A stretch of 22,324 bases of DNA from Nemertoderma westbladi (Eukaryota > Xenacoelomorpha > Nemertodermatida > Nemertodermatidae): contig JAUCBJ010006051.1 of NCBI GenBank assembly GCA_032718475.1, forward strand, positions 1 to 22,324. Reading direction: 5' to 3'. The notes beneath the pieces are model-generated. The model did no database searches. It saw only the letters and a list, made by a program, of their open reading frames with translations, and had not been told where the DNA came from. Below are positions 16,212 through 22,324 of the stretch, piece after piece. The stretch's first letter is position 1. Every line of letters starts with the position of its first letter. A program made the position numbers and the translations under genes.

Positions 16212-16248
16212 ATCACATATATTTTTCACGTGGAATAATATATGTGAT
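16212..16248. other. Perfect 12-bp inverted repeat with CACGTG in the loop
   Basis: ATCACATATATT (16212-16223) pairs with AATATATGTGAT (16237-16248) around a 13-base loop containing CACGTG (16227-16232). It lies just outside the proposed element 2 LTR end. Confidence 0.7.
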
Positions 16249-16333
16249 ATTACCTGTATTTTTAAACTGAATTTATTAGTTTATAGTCAAGTTTAACAAC
16301 CCCTAAAAAACCAAGCCCCATTTTTTGAACTCT
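16249..16333. other. Short AT-rich flank before the tandem duplication
   Basis: Nothing recognisable is seen; there is A/T-rich sequence with short A, T and C runs. Confidence 0.4.
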
Positions 16334-16403
16334 CCCCCCAAACAAAACCCTTTTTAGAATCTGAGTATAAGTGTGAAATGGCTAATACATGGCTAAACAC
16401 ATA

Positions 16404-16538
16404 TTACCAAGGTTTTTATTTTAGTTATTTTACGAGTTATTTACCCTTGGAATAGATGCTTGCCGGGCTTCGCCTCGGGTAAACATCTACTCCGCGGGTA
16501 AATACTGTAACTCGTAAAATAACTAAAATCCTTGGTAA
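16404..16538. mobile_element. Foldback MITE-like element, copy A
   Basis: Inverted arms of about 43 bases begin TTACCAAGG and end CCTTGGTAA. Left arm 16404-16446, right arm 16496-16538, centre about 49 bases with an inner TAGATG/CATCTA stem. TA flanks both ends, which fits a TA target site as used by Tc1/mariner-like transposases. No transposase is present, as expected for a MITE. Confidence 0.6.
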
Positions 16539-16804
16539 TAAATATTGATATTGACCCTGGAAAGGTTTCCGTCTTGTCTTCCGATTTCCTTCTGACGACG
16601 TTGAATCAAATGCGTGCCTACTGCCGTTTCCCAACATTGTATATCGAAAGTATTGACCGGAGACCATGTGATGAAAGTCGTTCCTTCGTCCCCATCCTCC
16701 GTAAATGTTTCCCAATACTGATGTCCGTCGACCCCTCTCCATAGGCCTACCCCATCACAGCCTCTGTTGTGAATTTGTGACATGGTTGTTACTCGCGATG
16801 ACAA
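16523..16804 (-). other. Short ORF (93 codons), doubtful coding
   Basis: This starts upstream of an ATG at 16783 and ends in the right arm of the foldback element (last residues YYQGF come from it). The composition looks protein-like (VDGHQYWETFTEDGDE, FITWSPVNTFDIQCWE), but I recognise no family. The three differences from copy B all change an amino acid, which does not suggest selection on the protein. It could be a captured exon fragment or chance. Confidence 0.25.
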
Positions 16805-17169
16805 ACCGGTATATTATTGGTGATCACTGGATGAGCCAATAGAGAGAAGGTCCAGTCCTGTCGCTCAGTGAACGATAGAGTTTCGAAAGAACAACGCCAC
16901 TACCGGAAGCCGGGATTAATTTCGTAAATTCTTTTAAATTCTTAAATTTCTTAAATTAATTTCTTAATTTCTTATGATTAATTAATTAATTAAAAATCGG
17001 TCAGCCCATAAAGACAATACTATAACAAAGGCTACTGATCTTACTGTAGTAGTCATAGTGTGGTACTGGTACAACTATAACATTATTTCAAGGAGACCTG
17101 CCCTTATAATACTGTAAATGTAAAAATGAAATCTCAGACAGCCGGGAGAAAATTTTAGATACATTTTCG
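16805..17169. other. AT-rich gene-free segment, copy A
   Basis: Holds TTAAATTTCTTAAATT-type repeats and an ATTAATTAATTAATTAA run (about 16978-16994). No coding signal. Confidence 0.5.
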
Positions 17170-17452
17170 ATAATTGTTGGATAGCCTGTGCACAAATTGG
17201 ATAACTGTTGCATAGGTGCAAAAATTGGATAACTGTTGGATAGCCTGTGCAAAAATTGGATTACTGTTGGATAGCCTGTGCACAAATTGGATAACTGTTG
17301 CATAGGTGCAAAAATTGGATAACTGTTGGATAGCCTGTGCAAAAATTGGATAACTGTTGGATAGCCTGTGCAAAAATTGGATAACTGTTGGATAGCCTGT
17401 GCAAAAATTGGATAACTGTTGGATAGCCTGTGCAAAAATTGTATAACTGTTA
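17170..17452. repeat. 31/28-bp minisatellite, copy A (9 units plus a partial)
   Basis: The unit reads roughly ATAACTGTTGGATAGCC then TGTGCAAAAATTGG. Seven units are 31 bases and two (second and fifth) are 28-base variants with CATAGGTG. Each unit holds an internal near-repeat of GGATA. Minus-strand ORFs through it are open in more than one frame only because the unit lacks stops. Confidence 0.92.
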
Positions 17453-17658
17453 ATAACCGGTAACACGTTCGTGGGGCCATCGCGCAGGACGAGGTTCAGT
17501 TATCAGATACAGATTAAAATTGAGCGACTGTATCACAAAATCAGGTTTTGAGAAATTTACCCACACCACCAATCAATCAAAGAAAGGGGGACAGTACGTG
17601 TTCACCCCTTTTAATCTGCACCCCCCCCCCCACCCTCACCCTTCCCACCCACCAGTAA

Positions 17659-17931
17659 TTTATAACTACCGATGCCTTCAACGCAGTAGGCAGTACTCGT
17701 CTTCATTATTATAAACGTCGTTGTGCTTGTCCTGTTTTGTATTTAAACATATTTCCTAAACGCAGACTGACGGACGATCTTTATAACTACCGATGCCTTC
17801 AATAGGCGAAGCCAGGTATGGTTTATAGGAATATAGTCTACGCAGTACTGGTCTTCATTATATGCCTCGTTGCGCTCGTCGCTCGTCCTGTTTTGCATTA
17901 AAATATTTTTCATAAACCAAGACTGACGATC
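17659..17931. repeat. Two diverged subrepeats, copy A
   Basis: Both begin TTTATAACTACCGATGCCTTCA and contain CGTCTTCATTAT and CTCGTCCTGTTTTG. The units are 17659-17779 (121 bases) and 17780 to about 17931 (152 bases). The first lacks 38 bases that copy B keeps. Confidence 0.85.
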
Positions 17932-19696
17932 TTTATACAGTTATAACTATGCGAAGTTTCGAAACTGTGCGAGTAACTGCTGATACATCTATGTGGAGAT
18001 GTGTGATACAACGCCAACGCATCGTATGCCGATGTAGTAATATGGGTATTGAAATAATATTAAATCAATGTACACTCTTAAAGCTGCAGCGATAATATGT
18101 AGTTATTTTCCTAGGTTACATAAAAATTAATAATATTATTTTTAAGAACATTAATTTTACTACTTTGCAAAAATTCAATTAAAAAAGAACCAGACAAATA
18201 TATTGCGGAATAAACTATTTCAGATATAAGCCTACAACAGCCATGAGTAATTATGTCATTAAATCTTCTGTCACCTGAGATAGTAAGTAATACAACATTT
18301 ATAGTATAGAGTCAATAGGAATTGAAATACAGGCAGTGTGGTTGGAGTTATGTCTGTGTTGCTATAGCAATACTACTGGCTGCCTATTACAGTACAATTC
18401 CCCTCTGCCCTGGTAAGGCTACACAAACATCTCCCAGCCAGCTAGCAGCTCTACACCCCCGCAGAGACTATGTTGACCAATAATGAGAAGGATTAAATTT
18501 GTACTCAATAATTGTGCCGCTTTAATTACGTTTAGATAAATTAAAGACACATTTATTAAAGCAAATCACTTACAGCTGTATAACTTTTATGTATAATTAT
18601 TTAAATCTTATACTAGAAAAAAATTAATATCCTTTAAGGAGGCAGGTTGAAATTGATGTTGTTACCCTAATCAACTTAATTAACTAATTAAGTGCTATTA
18701 TCTTAGCTTCTCGAAGGCCACGCGAAAATTCAACTTGGAAAATTTCTAAACTTTGGCCAGACTATATGTGTACCAAGTTTGGTTAAATTTCATTAAAATT
18801 TGGCTGAGTTATTAACGTTTAAAATTGGACACAACAGATCGACAGATCAACAGACACACCGATTGAGTTAGTGGTACCTGTATGCTAAGCTCGCTTACTT
18901 TCGTCACTCGCCCCACAACTGTCAGTAAATATTACTATCCATTTATTACAGTACAAGGTTGACTGATTGAAGCGCAATAATCCCCATTTACCTAGATAAA
19001 TAATGCAAATCTTACTTAACGCTGGCCCATTGACTGATCTCGGTAAATAATGTACATTTAACAATAAAGTATATTAAGGAAGCAATTTGTATTTTTTTAA
19101 ACATATTATATTCAATATAACGAAATCTACAATTTCTATCTACGCACTTTGCAGTGCAGCAAATTATAATTTTCCGTCACAGTGAGTGTATGTAGTTTTG
19201 AATGAACGAAACGAGTGTAAAAATGTCAACGAGTGTGTATAACTCAATACAAGAAGGCGCAATATAATCTCACTTAGGCTACTGTAAAAACAAATTGAAA
19301 AATTCTGATATTTCTCAGAAAGAATAATTGTTTTTAATGAAGAAGAAGTGCTGAAACATAAGAGTCATAGAGTGGGTCAAGTACATACTTTGATAAAAGC
19401 AAGAAGTTTATATGAAATATTATTCGCTGGTTGGATATTTAATACATCTATACAACGCCGACGACGCCTTTGAATAATTGTCTATTGTAGCGACTCGAGA
19501 TCTTTAAATAACTCCTGAATGCCAGTCAAAGTATTTCGTACTAATGGCCATCCACATTATCCGATCCCAATAAATAGTCCTATTCTACCGAAGGTTCCAC
19601 AGGTACAAAGCTTTAATAATTAGGGGTACAGTACAGTACATACAAAACACAAAACAACCTGAAACAATCTAACCCAAGCTCAGATTAGAAAATATT
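17932..19696. other. Gene-free AT-rich part of copy A
   Basis: No ORF above about 60 codons makes sense. At 18765-18900 there is sequence of the form CCAAGTTTGGTTAAATTTC followed by CAGATCGACAGATCAACAGACA. That type of phrase recurs in many invertebrate interspersed repeats, so a decayed repeat is likely. The sequence is 99.7% identical to copy B where comparable. Confidence 0.5.
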
Positions 19697-19759
19697 CCCC
19701 CCAAACAAAACCCTTTTTAGAATCTGAGTATAAGTGTGAAATGGCTAATAACACACATA

Positions 19760-19894
19760 TTACCAAGGTTTTTAGATATTTTACGAGTTACTGTATTTAC
19801 CCTTGGAATAGATGCTTGCCGGGCTTCGCCTCGGGTAAACATCTACTCCGCGGGTAAATACTGTAACTCGTAAAATAACTAAAATCCTTGGTAA
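19760..19894. mobile_element. Foldback MITE-like element, copy B
   Basis: Left arm 19760-19802 and right arm 19852-19894 pair over 43 bases with only a few mismatches, better than in copy A. Same ends and TA flanks. Confidence 0.6.
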
Positions 19895-20160
19895 TAAATA
19901 TTGATATTGACCCTGGAAAGGTTTCCGTCTTGTCTTCCGATTTCCTTCTGACGACGTTGAATCAAATGCGTGCCTACTGGCGTTTCCCAACATTGTATAT
20001 CGAAAGTATTGACCGGAGACCATGTGATGAAAGTCGTTCGTTCGTCCCCATCCTCCGTAAATGTTTCCCAATACTGATGTCCGTCGACCCCTCTCCATAG
20101 GCCTACCCCATCACAGTCTCTGTTGTGAATTTGTGACATGGTTGTTACTCGCGATGACAA
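19879..20160 (-). other. Short ORF (93 codons), copy B, doubtful coding
   Basis: Counterpart of 16523-16804 with three amino-acid changes (G to D, G to R, A to P). Not recognised. Confidence 0.25.
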
Positions 20161-20530
20161 ACCGGTATATTATTGGTGATCACTGGATGAGCCAATAGAG
20201 AGAAGGTCCAGTCCTGTCGCTCAGTGAACGATAGAGTTTCGAAAGAACAACGCCACTACCGGAAGCCGGGATTAATTTCGTAAATTCTTTTAAATTCTTA
20301 AATTTCTTAAATTAATTTCTTAATTTCTTATGATTAATTAATTAATTAAAAATCGGTCAGCCCATAAAGACAATACTATAACAAAGGCTACTATCCTGAT
20401 CTTACTGTAGTAGTCATAGTGTGGTACTGGTACAACTATAACATTATTTCAAGGAGACCTGCCCTTATAATACTGTAAATGTAAAAATGAAATCTCAGAC
20501 AGCCGGGAGAAAATTTTAGATACATTTTCG

Positions 20531-20692
20531 ATAATTGTTGGATAGCCTGTGCACAAATTGGATAACTGTTGCATAGGTGCAAAAATTGGATAACTGTTGG
20601 ATGGCCTGTGCAAAAATTGGATAACTGTTGGATAGCCTGTCCAAAAATTGGATAACTGTTGGATAGCCTGTGCAAAAATTGTATAACTGTTA
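20531..20692. repeat. 31/28-bp minisatellite, copy B (5 units plus a partial)
   Basis: Four 31-base units and one 28-base unit, 121 bases shorter than copy A (three 31-base units and one 28-base unit fewer). Confidence 0.92.
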
Positions 20693-20890
20693 ATAACCGG
20701 TAACACGTTCGTGGGGCCATCGCGCAGGACGAGGCTCAGTTATCAGATACAGATTAAAAATGAGCGACTGTATCACAAAATCAGGTTTTGAGAAATTTAC
20801 CCACACCACCAATCAATTAAAGAAAGGGGGACAGTACGTGTTCACCCCTTTTAATCTGCATCCCCCCTCACCCTTCCCACCCACCAGTAA

Positions 20891-21201
20891 TTTATAACTA
20901 CCGATGCCTTCAATAGGCGAAGCCAGGTATGGTTTATAGGAATATAATCAACGCAGTAGGCAGCACTCGTCTTCATTATTATAAACGTCGTTGTGCTCGT
21001 CCTGTTTTGTATTTAAACATATTTCCTAAACGCAGACTGACGGACGATCTTTATAACTACCGATGCCTTCAATAGGCGCAGCCAGGTATGGTTTATAGGA
21101 ATATAGTCTACGCAGTACTGGTCTTCATTATATGCCTCGTTGCGCTCGTCGCTCGTCCTGTTTTGCATTAAAATATTTTTCCTAAACCAAGACTGACAAT
21201 C
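20891..21201. repeat. Two diverged subrepeats, copy B
   Basis: Units 20891-21049 (159 bases) and 21050 to about 21201 (152 bases). The first retains the 38-base piece ATAGGCGAAG to AATATAATCA that is missing in copy A. Confidence 0.85.
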
Positions 21202-22324
21202 TTTATACAGTTATAACTATGCGAAGTTTTGAAACTGTGCGAGTAACTGCTGATACATCTATGTGGAGATGTGTGATACAACGCCAACGCATCGTATGCC
21301 GATGTAGTATTATGGGTATTGAAATAATATTAAATCAATGTACACTCTTAAAGCTGCAGCGATAATATGTAGTTATTTTCCTAGGTTACATAAAAATTAA
21401 TAATATTATTTTTAAGAACATTAATTTTACTACTTTGCAAAAATTCAATTAAAAAAGAACCAGACAAATATATTGCGGAATAAACTATTTCAGATATAAG
21501 CCTACAACAGCCATGAGTAATTATGTCATTAAATCTTCTGTCACCTGAGATAGTAAGTAATACAACATTTATAGTATAGAGTCAATAGGAATTGAAATAC
21601 AGGCAGTGTGGTTGGAGTTATGTCTGTGTTGCTATAGCAATACTACTGGCTGCCTATTACAGTACAATTCCCCTCTGCCCTGGTAAGGCTACACAAACAT
21701 CTCCCAGCCAGCTAGCAGCTCTACACCCCCGCAGAGACTATGTTGACCAATAATGAGAAGGATTAAATTTGTACTCAATAATTGTGCCGCTTTAATTACG
21801 TTTAGATAAATTAAAGACACATTTATTAAAGCAAATCACTTACAGCTGTATAACTTTTATGTATAATTATTTAAATCTTATACTAGAAAAAAATTAATAT
21901 CCTTTAAGGAGGCAGGTTGAAATTGATGTTGTTACCCTAATCAACTTAATTAACTAATTAAGTGCTATTATCTTAGCTTCTCGAAGGCCACGCGAAAATT
22001 CAACTTGGAAAATTTCTAAACTTTGGCCAGACTATATGTGTACCAAGTTTGGTTAAATTTCATTAACATTTGGCTGAGTTATTACCGTTTAAAATTGGAC
22101 ACAACAGATCGACAGATCAACAGACACACCGATTGAGTTAGTGGTACCTGTATGCTAAGCTCGCTTACTTTCGTCACTCGCCCCACAACTGTCAGTAAAT
22201 ATTACTATCCATTTATTACAGTACAAGGTTGACTGATTGAAGCGCAATAATCCCCATTTACCTAGATAAATAATGCAAATCTTACTTAACGCTGGCCCAT
22301 TGACTGATCTCGGTAAATAATGTA
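21202..22324. other. Gene-free AT-rich part of copy B
   Basis: Same content as 17932-19054. Nothing coding is recognised. Confidence 0.5.

Larger units (their letters stand above)
16334..19696. repeat. 3363-bp tandem duplication unit, copy A
   Basis: The unit begins with CCCCCCAAACAAAACCC, which recurs at 19697. Order inside: foldback element, short minus ORF, AT-rich stretch with TTAATTAA repeats (about 16920-16995), minisatellite, poly-C (17621-17631), two related subrepeats, then about 1.7 kb of AT-rich DNA without genes. The last roughly 640 bases (19055-19696) have no counterpart only because the window ends. Confidence 0.92.
19697..22324. repeat. 3363-bp tandem duplication unit, copy B (cut by window end)
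   Basis: A direct head-to-tail repeat of 16334 onward; the last base corresponds to 19054. From 21271 to the end (1054 bases) I count three differences from copy A. The first 1.5 kb has more changes and several indels. Confidence 0.92.

Noticed and set aside
16404-16538. Viral replication-origin stem-loop
   Set aside because: There is no nonanucleotide or Rep gene nearby; the TA-flanked inverted arms fit a MITE better.
17170-17452. Possible CRISPR-like array
   Set aside because: The units are contiguous with no unique spacers, and the context is a eukaryotic repeat region.
17088-17480. Minus-strand ORFs with repeated SNSYPIFAQ-type peptides
   Set aside because: The 31-base minisatellite lacks stops in more than one frame; the peptide repeat only mirrors the DNA repeat.

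Overview
The window looks like transposon-rich intergenic DNA from a metazoan, probably an invertebrate. No host gene, tRNA or rRNA is recognisable. The evidence is two kinds of non-LTR retrotransposon fragment, two related BEL/Pao-type LTR retrotransposons (a superfamily known from animals), a foldback MITE-like element, a minisatellite and a 3.36-kb tandem duplication. The species cannot be named from this sequence.

Layout. (1) 1-2290, minus strand: the 5' part of a LINE with an APE-type endonuclease and the start of its reverse transcriptase, running off the window edge, with one homopolymer frameshift. (2) 2319-2880, minus strand: the 3' end of a different, CR1/jockey-like LINE. (3) 2930-4943 and 13627 to about 16209, plus strand: two halves of an old, decayed BEL/Pao element ('element 2'). 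It has gag, protease, the first few dozen residues of RT, a 3' ORF, a polypurine tract and a 3' LTR. (4) 4944-13626, minus strand: 'element 1', an 8.68-kb LTR element with 345/347-bp LTRs, TG...CA ends and an ATAT target-site duplication. It sits inside the protease region of element 2. (5) 16334-22324: a 3363-bp unit present as one full copy and one copy cut by the window end. Each copy holds a 135-bp foldback element, a 31/28-bp minisatellite, about 150-bp subrepeats and long AT-rich non-coding DNA.

Element 1 and element 2 are relatives. Their LTRs begin with the same bases, they share the polypurine tract and the sequence before it, an 11-base motif just after the 5' LTR position, and a 3' ORF that I do not recognise. 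Neither has the RT core, RNase H or integrase between protease and that 3' ORF. Element 1 has a large N-terminal coiled-coil ORF interrupted by one in-frame amber codon, low-complexity gag repeats, a gag-protease ORF ending in a predicted membrane helix, and about 0.9 kb of strand-skewed tandem repeats where RT would be expected. The best candidate for something undescribed is this family of RT-less BEL/Pao elements with a shared 3' ORF and a hairpin downstream of it that shows a compensatory base-pair change. Most coding regions carry stops and frameshifts, so these copies are probably inactive.
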